Of a DNA stretch of 38,881 bases, positions 9,585 to 18,155 are shown piece after piece; the stretch's first letter is position 1; each line of letters begins with the position of its first letter. Source of the stretch: Synergistetes bacterium ADurb.Bin155 (GTDB lineage: Bacteria > Synergistota > Synergistia > Synergistales > Thermovirgaceae). The notes beneath the pieces are model-generated. The model worked only from the letters and a program-made list of their open reading frames with translations. It did not search any database and was not told the DNA's origin. The DNA lies in contig MWDE01000018.1 of the NCBI GenBank assembly GCA_002070395.1, forward strand, positions 1 through 38,881, in the 5' to 3' direction. A program made the translations under genes and the position numbers.

Positions 9585-9588
<4 letters not shown>
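8419..9588 (+). CDS. ELM1-family (DUF1022) putative glycosyltransferase
   Basis: A 389-residue protein matching the ELM1/GtrOC1 family, named for plant mitochondrial fission proteins but in bacteria found beside LPS genes and predicted to have a GT-B glycosyltransferase fold. Diagnostic segments are DGIRGHENQSAGVARWL near the N-terminus, SAGSAGAPFCLSLAR with CLMTPSVLGTTPFDFAIVPE, IGGDDANYSI, ITTSRRT, and FCTEDSVSMISEAMTGGHVV near residue 290, the typical sugar-nucleotide-binding position. It follows kdsB and precedes a GT4, consistent with core-oligosaccharide assembly. The actual donor and acceptor are unknown. Its ribosome-binding site is weak. Base composition is slightly less GC-rich than the Kdo block. 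Confidence 0.85.
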
Positions 9589-10875
<1,287 letters not shown>

Positions 10876-11064
10876 GAAATAGAGTTCGGCACCTCAAAGC
10901 CAGATAGTATGGCGAGGAAGCTGCTTGACGTATCCAAGATGAACTCCCTGGGCTGGAGAGCGGGCATAACCCTTAAAGAGGGCATCAGAGATACCTACGG
11001 CTGGTTCCTGGAAAACAAAGCATTGATCCGGGGAAAAGTGAACAACCTTGGAAGAACTTCATAA
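10876..11064 (+). pseudogene. fcl: Relic of GDP-L-fucose synthase (C-terminal tail)
   Basis: One open stretch reads EFGTSKPDSMARKLLDVSKM followed by NSLGWRAGITLKEGIRDTYG and WFLEN. This is the C-terminal end of GDP-fucose synthase (WcaG/Fcl), which normally reads PDGTPRKLLDVS with LGW and a late TYxWFL. About 63 codons survive; all upstream catalytic parts are gone. It begins where the gmd relic ends, so a deletion probably removed the 3' part of gmd and the 5' part of fcl together. It ends in TAA overlapping the ATG of manC, preserving the old operon junction. Confidence 0.8.
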
Positions 11065-12176
11065 TGATAACCCCGGTGATCCACTCCGTCGGCTCAGGAA
11101 CACGGCTATGGCCCCTGTCATGGCGGCTCAACCCAAAGCAATTCCTGAAGCTTTTTGGGGACAGGACCATGCTCCAGCACACCCTGGATAGGCTAAAAGG
11201 ATTGCCTTGCGATTGTCCTATGGTGATCTGTAACGAGGAACATCGTTTCGTGGCCGGTGAACAGTTGCTCGAGATGGAGGTCAAGGACTTCTCCATCATT
11301 CTGGAATCAACCCCGAAGACGGCACCAGCCATAGCATTGGCCACTATTCATGCGGCTGCTCAAGAATCGTGTGAGGGAAAAGACGGTGACCCGATCCTCC
11401 TGGTTCTGCCCGTCGATCACATGATCGCCGATGCGGAGCCTCTCCACAAGTCAATGACTGAGGCCTTTCCGGCCGCAAGGAATGGCAGGCTCGTTATCTT
11501 TGGCATAGTGCCTGAAAGGCCGGAGATTGGTTACGGCTACATCAAAAGAGGTGAAAAACATGAAAACAACAGCGACATATACGCCGTGGCCTCCTTCAGG
11601 GAAAAGCCGGAGGAAGAGACTGCCAGGGAATATATAAAGAGTGGGAAGTACTACTAGAACAGTGGCATGTTCCTCTTTCTGGCGAAGACCTATCTTGAAG
11701 AACTGCAAAAGCACGCGCCCGAAGTCCATGAAGCCTGTGGCAAGGCCATGAAAACAACTACAAAGGATCTGGACTTCATACGGTTAGACAAAAAAGCTTT
11801 TGAGCTTTCCCTGTCCATCTCCATGGACTATGCGGTGATGGAAAAAACAAACCTAGCGTCGGTTGTTCCATTGGATGCAGGGTGGAGCGACATAGGCTCC
11901 TGGACGGCCCTCTGGGAAGCCTGCGAAAAGGACAAGGAGAAAAACTCCATCGTCGGTGATGTAAAGGCAATGTCTACTGAGAACTGCCTGATCCGGGCAG
12001 AGAACAAGCTGGTCGCCACGATCGGGGTAAAGGACCTGGTGGTCGTCGAGACCAAGGACGCTGTCCTGGTGGCCCACAAGGACCAGGTGCAAAAGATAAG
12101 GGACCTGGTGGAGGACATAAAGAGCAGCGGCCACAATCGGAGAGGAAGAGTACCAGGCCCAACTCGATGCCATTAG
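11064..12176 (+). pseudogene. manC: Mannose-1-phosphate guanylyltransferase, interrupted by an amber codon
   Basis: ManC makes GDP-mannose from mannose 1-phosphate and GTP. The first ~197 codons read as a nearly normal enzyme (GSGTRLWPLS, LNPKQFLKLFGDRTMLQHTL, ILLVLPVDHMIADAEP, RPEIGYGYIKRG). A TAG at 11655-11657 then stops it inside the motif that should read YxWNSGMF; the codon stands where Trp (TGG) is expected, and the same frame continues with NSGMFLFLAKTYLEEL, SMDYAVMEKT and PLDAGWSDIGSWTALWE. The nucleotide-binding loop is also eroded: SGGSGTRLW has become SVGSGTRLW and the following S-R is S-W. The C-terminus after residue ~362 is abnormal. Most likely a pseudogene of fairly recent origin. 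Confidence 0.87.
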
Positions 12177-12260
12177 CGGTTTCCTGGCGTCGGAGAAGGC
12201 AAAAAATTTGATGTTCCCACCTTCGTCAAAGTCCTGATTGAAGGAGTGGATCTGAATTAA
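12140..12260 (+). other. Short coding-like scrap of unknown origin
   Basis: Between the manC relic and the first GT2 gene, one frame reads TIGEEEYQAQLDAISGFLAS and, after a one-base shift, KFDVPTFVKVLIEGVDLN ending in TAA at 12258-12260. It looks like the tail of another broken gene rather than intergenic sequence. I cannot assign a family. It lies in a zone where every upstream neighbour is also decayed. Confidence 0.3.
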
Positions 12261-12282
12261 TCCTTCAGAAAGGGAAAAAGCG

Positions 12283-13231
12283 ATGATCAGCGTCATCATT
12301 GCTACAAAGGACAGGGATGAAGCGCTCAGGAAAATCTCACTGCCATCTCTTTTTGGGCAGGACACGTCCGATTTTGAGGTTATCCTTTGGGATGCGAGCG
12401 ATACTGAAAAATCGCGGATCGTAGCGAGCGACTTTTCACATCGATTCGAGGCTAAGGGGATTGATTTACGGTATTTCAGAGCTCGGAGAGTGGGGATTGC
12501 CTCACAGCGCAACGACGCCGTACGTGTCGCGCGGGGGGAAATAGTCTTTTTTATTGATGATGACAGCGAAGTGTCCCCAGAAGGGATGTTGGCCCTCGAA
12601 AAATGTTTTAGAGACTTTCCGGAATGCGTGGGCGCAGGTCTTGTCGTCGTTGAAATAAGTGATGAGAAAAGGGCAGGTTCCTGTTTTATGGAAAAGTTGA
12701 AAGGAAGATTATACAAGGCTTTAGGTTACAGAAAAACAAGAAAGGTGCACCCTTCCGGGTCGCACAAAGGGATGACCGCACCACCCGGCCCTGCGCAATG
12801 GCTGAGTGGTTGCTCCATGGCGTTCAGGCGGGAGATTTTTGACTCTATACAATTCAACGAAAAACTTGAAACCTTCGGTGGTTATGCCATGGCCGAAGAT
12901 GTGGAGTTTTCCCACCGGGTTTTTCTCAGTTCCGATTCACCTTTGTTGATCCCTTCAGAAGGAGATATTCGTCACCATGGAGTATTGGAAAGTCGGGGGA
13001 TGGTTGACGAGAGAACGATTGCCATGTTTTTTTTACAACAAGTACTTGGTAATGCAAGTGGCTTCCGTACGCGCCCCAATATGGGGCAAGGTTGCGTTTG
13101 CCTGGAATATAGCGAAACGTTTTGTTTCCATGGCTTTCCGTAATGGTTTCGATGTTACAAAAAAAGGATCTGCACTCGCTTTCCAGCAGATTATTGATGA
13201 CAACAAGCAGGACAGAAGGAAGGGTCAGTAA
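12283..13231 (+). pseudogene. Glycosyltransferase family 2, frameshifted in a T8 tract
   Basis: The N-terminal ~250 residues are a clear GT-A, family 2 enzyme: MISVIIATKDRDEALRKISL, ASQRNDAVRVARGEIVFFID with the metal-binding DDD, a GCSMAFRREIF segment and AEDVEFSHRVF. In the main frame the protein stops at 13143 after a nonsensical tail. Across 13027-13034 lie eight consecutive Ts; reading seven would continue as FFYNKYL and then AFAWNIAKRFVSMAFRNG, a sensible C-terminus, to the stop at 13229-13231 (about 315 residues). The gene is therefore switched off in this copy, is phase-variable, or carries a homopolymer sequencing error. It is AT-richer than its surroundings, suggesting transfer. The restored stop lies directly at the start of the next GT2. 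Confidence 0.8.
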
Positions 13232-14064
13232 TGATTGCCCTTTCTGTTTATTATGTTACGCTGAACGAAGCGATAAGGTTGCCGATGTCGTTGAAGAAAG
13301 CTTGTCTTGTGGCTGATGAGATCATTGTTGTTGATTCTGGCAGTGTTGATGAGACTGGCCAGATTGCGAAGGATTTTGGAGCTCGGTTTATTTTTCATGA
13401 TTGGACGTCCATCGGACACCAGGTCAGCTTCGCCGAAAAATGTTGCTCGAACAAGTGGGTCCTCCGGCTTGACGCCGATGAAGTCCTCTCAGATGGTCTG
13501 GTCAATGAGATATTGGAAATCAAACGCAACCCCGACTTTGACGGGTACAAACTCCGGATCGGGGATGTTTTTCCTGGAATTCAGGAACCAAAAAGATGGG
13601 CGAAGCACTATAAATTGATACGTCTCTACAATCGTGAAATGATGCAAATGAGTGGAAGATTCGGCCACGATGATGTTGTCTTTCTGAAAAAGGGCGTGAA
13701 GGTCCGCACTTTGAAGAATTTTGTGAAGCATTACTCTTATATTGATATATCAACCACTCTTCGGAAGGTCGATTTTGAATCGGATATGCAGTTAAAAAGG
13801 GCCATCTATGAGGGTAATTTTTACTCGCCATGGAGAATGGTTGGGACAATGATTCTGAACTTCATTAAATATTTTCTGTTAGGCCGTAAATTTCTCTATG
13901 GGTTTTGGGGATTGATAAATACCAACAATATCGGCCTTTTAAGGTTTTTGAAATTCGCTAAATTTTATGAATATCAAAAGTTGCGAGAACATGAATATAT
14001 TATCCTCCCGGTTGACTCTTCGGGGGAAATAGATACTTTGGGAAATCGCGGGAAGAAAGATTAG
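13231..14064 (+). CDS. Glycosyltransferase family 2, WaaE/KdtX-like
   Basis: A 277-residue GT-A enzyme of the LPS-core glucosyltransferase type. It opens with IALSVYYVTLNEAIRLPMSL, then DEIIVVDSGSVDETGQIAKD, a HQVSFAEKCCSNKWVLRLDA segment and the DADEVL metal-binding motif, all typical of WaaE-like proteins that add a hexose to core heptose. The later FGHDDVVF and KHYSYIDIS segments also fit. Start and upstream stop overlap, pairing it with the previous GT2. The DNA is conspicuously AT-rich with many A- and T-ending codons compared with the rest of the window, so recent acquisition is likely. Donor and acceptor are not determined. Confidence 0.88.
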   Translation: MIALSVYYVTLNEAIRLPMSLKKACLVADEIIVVDSGSVDETGQIAKDFGARFIFHDWTSIGHQVSFAEKCCSNKWVLRLDADEVLSDGLVNEILEIKRNPDFDGYKLRIGDVFPGIQEPKRWAKHYKLIRLYNREMMQMSGRFGHDDVVFLKKGVKVRTLKNFVKHYSYIDISTTLRKVDFESDMQLKRAIYEGNFYSPWRMVGTMILNFIKYFLLGRKFLYGFWGLINTNNIGLLRFLKFAKFYEYQKLREHEYIILPVDSSGEIDTLGNRGKKD

Positions 14065-14070
14065 GGAGCT

Positions 14071-14560
14071 ATCGGCGTCAGCAAGGCGGTGGAGGAGCAT
14101 CTAAGGTCGTTCCTGCCCCTGAACAGGACGGTAATGCCGAACGGGCTTCCACCGGTGGAGACCAATCGGCGACGGTCCTCAGCGAGCCGAATTTGAGACC
14201 TTGTCGGAGCACCTGGGTTTATCGGACCGTGTCCGCTTCCATGGCTTTCAGGACGACCCCCAGGATTGGATGGTTGGAAGGGACCTTCTGGTATTTCCCT
14301 TGTTGGATGAAGGCATGCCCCTTGTGTTGATGCAAGCGATCCAGGTCGGTTTGCCGGTGATCGCATCTGATATCGAGCCCGTCAGGGAGCTTGCATTCGA
14401 AGGAGCGGATCTACCCTTACCCGGCGATGAGCGATCCTGGAAAGGGGCGCTGATAAAGGTTCTGAAAGAAGGCCCGCCTGAGGTCATGTTCGTTCCGGAA
14501 AAAGTGCCGGGAGTCAAAAAATGCCTGACAAGGTTTCATCCTTTTATTCGTGGACAATAG
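14071..14560 (+). pseudogene. Partial, internally deleted copy of a GT4 gene
   Basis: The segment 14074-14162 closely copies 9973-10061 of the intact GT4 (SKAVEEHLRSFLPLNR and PNGLPPVE). It then jumps to sequence matching 10197 onward (GDGPQRAEFE region), losing about 135 bases including the FVGRL domain start. From 14201 one frame runs to 14560: LGLSDRVRFHGFQDDPQDWM, LLVFPLLDEGMPLVLMQAIQ, VGLPVIASDIEPVREL. By eye, about five bases differ over ~115 in the best part (14187-14300), but the 3' end diverges, so it is a paralogue that partly shares sequence with the first copy. There is no start region and no complete fold; not functional. Confidence 0.85.
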
Positions 14561-14596
14561 AAAGAGCCACAAGGGAGAGATGATACAGGATAAAAG

Positions 14597-14680
14597 GAAA
14601 TTATTGATCACCGGGGCTGCGGCTTTATAGGCTCCAACCCCGTGAGATCCTGCCTGCGGGGTGGGTACCTCCTAGTGAAA
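14597..14680 (+). pseudogene. N-terminal scrap of an NAD-dependent sugar epimerase/dehydratase
   Basis: One frame reads KLLITG and, after a one-base shift, GCGFIGSNPVRSCLRGGYL. Together these match the opening Rossmann motif of short-chain sugar epimerases/dehydratases (ITGGAGFIGSNLV then LLxxGYxV), as in RmlB or GalE. Only ~27 codons survive before the O-antigen ligase region. It is another relic in the same decaying block. Confidence 0.6.
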
Positions 14681-14717
14681 AAATTTGGAGAGAACGTCAC
14701 GCGAAGGAGGTCTTTTG

Positions 14718-15947
14718 GTGAACTACAGGGTTTTCAGGTCGGATTTCTGGCGATCGCTCTCCCTGGTGGAGTTCGGTTTTCTCTGGTCAGTCTTCTTTGC
14801 GGCTTGGGGACCTGTTCCTAGATATTTCGGATGGCTTCTGGCCATCATCGGCCTTTGCTTTAAGAGATACCGAGGGGAGAGTTGGTCCGGTAAGCTCTAT
14901 CCTTTTGTTCGGACGGCCCTGTTGTTTATCTTGCTCTGGGGGCTTCCGGCTACTATTTTCAGAAAGCCGGATCTTTTCCACTTTTTGAAAGGGTATTCCC
15001 TGGTTCTTGAATTCGCTTTTTCTATTTGGCTTGCTGCAAAGGTCTATTCCGAGGAGTCGCTGCGGAGATTTTTGGCTGTTTTTTACGCTTCGACCCTGTT
15101 GGCCATCATTTATACTTTGGCCGCCTTTCTCTGGAGTAATCATTTCGCGGGACCATTCAGCAACATCAATACCCTTGGAGGTTACGGCGTGATCCTGTTA
15201 CCTTTCTCCCTTTCATGGGCTTTCGAGGAAGGTGGTATCTTGTCGTGGCTTTTATCGGTCGGCGTACTTTTCGCTATCTTCATTAGTTCCAGCCTGGCAG
15301 CTTGGCTGACAGCCTTGTTCTGTCTCCTTCTTCTCGCCGCGATAGGGGGTAAAAGATTTCTTCGCGGAGGAGTCCAAGTTTTGCTTCTCTTTTCGTTGCT
15401 TTTCGCCGGGATGTGGGCAGGCCTCGGTATAGTGAATCCGCGACTCGAAGCGAGCCTTGCGGATCATACTCACCGTGAATTTAATCAATTTCTTTCTTTT
15501 GACGATCCCGCAAGATTCACTACTAATCGATCTTTCATTTGGCAGGGCTCTGTCAACCTAGTGAGGAAGTATCCTCTTTCGGGTTGGGGATGGGGTTCTT
15601 TTAACGATCCCTTCACCGGCATCAACAAATCCTGGTGGGATCCGAAGAGAACGGGATTGGATGTTCAGGAAGTTGGGGATGCCCATAATATGTATCTGAA
15701 CTTGTCTGTTTACGGCGGCATCCCTACCGCCGTGGCCGTTGTCGCTCTCTTCCTGTTTTCAGCATATAGGGCCCTTATTTTTTCCAAAGAAAAGGGTGGA
15801 AGACGCTGGTTCTGGATCGCGGTTTCCGTTTCTATACTTTCCCATCTCTTTTTAGGCCTCGCGGGGGATGTTTTTTCAGATCGATTCAAGTTTGCCTGTA
15901 TTTTCTGGTATTTCCTGGGTTTTACCGGAAGGGTTGAAAGGGAATGA
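14718..15947 (+). CDS. O-antigen ligase or polymerase (WaaL/Wzy family membrane protein)
   Basis: A ~409-residue polytopic membrane protein with roughly ten to twelve hydrophobic helices, for example LLFILLWGLPATIF, LLSVGVLFAIFISSSLAAWL and VQVLLLFSLLFAGMWAGLGI. The large periplasmic loop with GWGWGSFNDPF, and DAHNMYLNLSVYGG where a conserved His is expected, is the O-antigen ligase/Wzy_C signature. Such proteins join O-chains to lipid A-core or polymerise O-units in the periplasm. GTG 14718 was chosen because AGGAGG lies seven bases upstream; the frame is open further back to 14685. Its end overlaps the start of gmhB (ATGA). Ligase versus polymerase cannot be decided from sequence alone. Confidence 0.85.
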   Translation: MNYRVFRSDFWRSLSLVEFGFLWSVFFAAWGPVPRYFGWLLAIIGLCFKRYRGESWSGKLYPFVRTALLFILLWGLPATIFRKPDLFHFLKGYSLVLEFAFSIWLAAKVYSEESLRRFLAVFYASTLLAIIYTLAAFLWSNHFAGPFSNINTLGGYGVILLPFSLSWAFEEGGILSWLLSVGVLFAIFISSSLAAWLTALFCLLLLAAIGGKRFLRGGVQVLLLFSLLFAGMWAGLGIVNPRLEASLADHTHREFNQFLSFDDPARFTTNRSFIWQGSVNLVRKYPLSGWGWGSFNDPFTGINKSWWDPKRTGLDVQEVGDAHNMYLNLSVYGGIPTAVAVVALFLFSAYRALIFSKEKGGRRWFWIAVSVSILSHLFLGLAGDVFSDRFKFACIFWYFLGFTGRVERE

Positions 15948-16546
15948 ATCAAACCCACCCAGGTCAACGGAAGAGCTGGTCATGGAGTAAGAACCGGGCC
16001 GTCTTCCTCGATAGGGATGGAGTGATAATAAAGGAGAAAGGTTTTGTTTTCGAACCCGATGATGTGGTCCTCGTCGACGCCGCGGCGGAAGCGATAATAA
16101 GAATGTCCTCGATGGGGCTGAAGATCGTTGTTCTTACAAACCAGTCGGGAATTGGCAGAGGGCTGTTCAATGAGGAGAGCTACAAAAAAGTGTTGAGGAG
16201 AATGGTCCAGCTTTTGGAAAAAAGCGGCGCAAGACTGGACGGGGTTTATCACTGCCCTCATGCCCCATGGGAAGGTTGCGATTGCCGGAAGCCAAAACCC
16301 GGCCTGGCCTTAAAGGCCGCGAAGGATCTGGGTATAAGCCTGTCCAGGTCTTTTGTCGTAGGCGACAAGAGGTCCGATATGGAATTAGCCCGGGCGATAG
16401 GGTCAAAAGGGATACTGGTGAGGACCGGTTACGGGCTGCGGACGGAAATGGAAGGAAACCCTGTTTGGGATGCGGTGGCGGATAGCATCGTTGGAGCCGT
16501 CGAGGTCATACAAAAATGGGTCGAGGGAGAAAAAGATGGTGCTTGA
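15944..16546 (+). CDS. gmhB: D-glycero-beta-D-manno-heptose 1,7-bisphosphate 7-phosphatase
   Basis: Removes the 7-phosphate from heptose 1,7-bisphosphate. A 200-residue HAD phosphatase with FLDRDGVI (catalytic Asp pair near 23/25), VVLTNQSGIGRG, the zinc-loop cysteine cluster CPHAPWEGCDCRKPKPG and the late GDKRSDMELARA motif, all distinctive of GmhB. The ATG overlaps the stop of the ligase gene. It is the first gene of a complete heptose pathway and overlaps gmhA by eleven bases. Confidence 0.95.
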   Translation: MNQTHPGQRKSWSWSKNRAVFLDRDGVIIKEKGFVFEPDDVVLVDAAAEAIIRMSSMGLKIVVLTNQSGIGRGLFNEESYKKVLRRMVQLLEKSGARLDGVYHCPHAPWEGCDCRKPKPGLALKAAKDLGISLSRSFVVGDKRSDMELARAIGSKGILVRTGYGLRTEMEGNPVWDAVADSIVGAVEVIQKWVEGEKDGA

Positions 16547-17180
16547 GAAGATGGACCCCGGCCTGGATGGCCGTCTGAAAGGGATGGTTTCGGCATCGTT
16601 TTTTGAGACGGCAGAGGCGCTGAAAAAGCTGCCCCTCCGAGGAGGCGGCTTCATCCTGGGCGCGGCTTTCCTGATAGCGGATTCAATAAAAGCAGGTGGT
16701 AAACTGATGCTCTGCGGCAACGGGGGGAGCGCCGCGGACTGCCAGCATATGGCCGCCGAGTTCGTTTGCCGGCTTACCGGCGAGAGGGAGCGCCCGGCCT
16801 TGCCGGCTCTTGCCCTCACCACGGACTCCTCATTCCTTACGGCTTTCTGCAACGATTACTGCTTCGAGGACGTATTCGTCCGCCAGGTACAGGCCCTGGG
16901 GCGGCCCGGGGACGTGCTCATGGGCATCAGCACCAGCGGAAGCTCCGAGAATATCAAAAGAGCTGTCAGGGCGGCAAAAAAGATGGAGGTAAAAACCATA
17001 GCGCTGACGCGCCGGGGAGGGGCAATCGGGGAATTGGCCGACGTCGCCATAGAGATCGATTCAGAAAAAACAGCGGTAATACAGAACGTGCATCTTGCCG
17101 TGGAGCACGCGCTCTGCCAGATCGTCGAAGAACTGATCTTCGGAGAGACTCCGGCAAGCCCGGGGGGTGACCTCCCTTGA
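16536..17180 (+). CDS. gmhA: Sedoheptulose 7-phosphate isomerase
   Basis: Converts sedoheptulose 7-phosphate to D-glycero-D-manno-heptose 7-phosphate, the first step of ADP-heptose synthesis. The SIS-domain protein (214 residues) carries LCGNGGSAADCQHMAAEFVC, ALTTDSSFLTAFCNDY, GISTSGSSENIKRAVRAA and the late HLAVEHALCQIVE, where the His and Glu metal ligands lie. ATG 16536 follows GAGGGAGA and begins inside the gmhB end; an open frame extends upstream to 16470 but only overlaps gmhB. The stop overlaps the hldD TTG. Confidence 0.96.
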   Translation: MVLEKMDPGLDGRLKGMVSASFFETAEALKKLPLRGGGFILGAAFLIADSIKAGGKLMLCGNGGSAADCQHMAAEFVCRLTGERERPALPALALTTDSSFLTAFCNDYCFEDVFVRQVQALGRPGDVLMGISTSGSSENIKRAVRAAKKMEVKTIALTRRGGAIGELADVAIEIDSEKTAVIQNVHLAVEHALCQIVEELIFGETPASPGGDLP

Positions 17181-18154
17181 TCATTGTCACCGGGGGGGCC
17201 GGGTTTATTGGCAGTAATCTTATTGCCGGACTGAATAGGGTTGGCTTCCGCGACATCCTGGTCGTCGACCATATGGGCAAGACGGAGAAGTACAAGAATC
17301 TAAGGGGTTTAAAATTCTCCGACCTGATCGACAGGGCAGCCTTCAGGGAACTGGTCAGGCACGGGGCTTTCGAGGGGAAGCGTATTCGGGCTCTGTTCCA
17401 CCAGGGAGCGTGTTCGGACACCCTGAACGTCGACGGGGACTACATGGTCGACAATAATTACCGATACTCCAGGGAACTGCTGGATTACGCCGCTTCCAAG
17501 GGCTTCCAGTTTATCTACGCTTCCTCCGCTTCGGTCTACGGATCGGGGAAGAGGGGGTTCAAAGAGGATCCGGAGTGCGAATTTCCCCTAAACCTGTATG
17601 CTTTTTCGAAACTCCTTTTCGACAATCATGTCAGGCGTGTCCTCCCCTTTGCAAGGTCCCAGGTGGTTGGGCTCAGGTATTTCAACGTTTTCGGTCCCCA
17701 GGAGATGCACAAGGGCCGCATGGCATCTATTGTTTTCCATGCCTTCAATAATATTGCCGCTAAGGGTTCTGTCGGTCTCTTCGAGGGATCCGGCGGCTTC
17801 GGCCCGGGAGAACAGAGAAGGGATTTCCTCCCCGTCGAGGATGCCGTCAGGGTCAACCTCTTCTTCCTTGAGCATGGTGAAAAGTCCGGCATTTTTAATT
17901 GCGGGACAGGCAAGTCGTGTTCCTTCCTGGAATTGGCAAATTCGGTCATCGATTCTCTGGGGAAAGGCCAGGTGGAATTTATCCCCTTCCCCGAAGACAT
18001 GAAGAGAAAGTACCAGAGCTTTACCGAGGCCGACCTTTCCAAACTGAGGTCCGCTGGTTTCCTTGAAGATTTTTCGACCCTGGAGGGATCCGTCGAAAGA
18101 TACGTCAACCTTTTGGAGAAAAACGGTGGATACTTATTTGGGGAGGGCGATTGA
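17177..18154 (+). CDS. hldD: ADP-L-glycero-D-manno-heptose 6-epimerase
   Basis: Epimerises ADP-D,D-heptose to the L,D form used in LPS core. The 325-residue short-chain dehydrogenase-like enzyme has the dinucleotide motif VTGGAGFIGSNLIAGLN at the very N-terminus, ALFHQGACSDT, SSASVYGSG, the catalytic YAFSK (YxxxK), and LRYFNVFGP. The tail GxGEQRRDFLPVEDAVR also matches HldD. The start is a TTG overlapping the gmhA stop; the protein begins right at the Rossmann strand, so no other start is plausible. hldE follows after one base. Confidence 0.96.
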   Translation: MIIVTGGAGFIGSNLIAGLNRVGFRDILVVDHMGKTEKYKNLRGLKFSDLIDRAAFRELVRHGAFEGKRIRALFHQGACSDTLNVDGDYMVDNNYRYSRELLDYAASKGFQFIYASSASVYGSGKRGFKEDPECEFPLNLYAFSKLLFDNHVRRVLPFARSQVVGLRYFNVFGPQEMHKGRMASIVFHAFNNIAAKGSVGLFEGSGGFGPGEQRRDFLPVEDAVRVNLFFLEHGEKSGIFNCGTGKSCSFLELANSVIDSLGKGQVEFIPFPEDMKRKYQSFTEADLSKLRSAGFLEDFSTLEGSVERYVNLLEKNGGYLFGEGD

Positions 18155-18155
18155 G

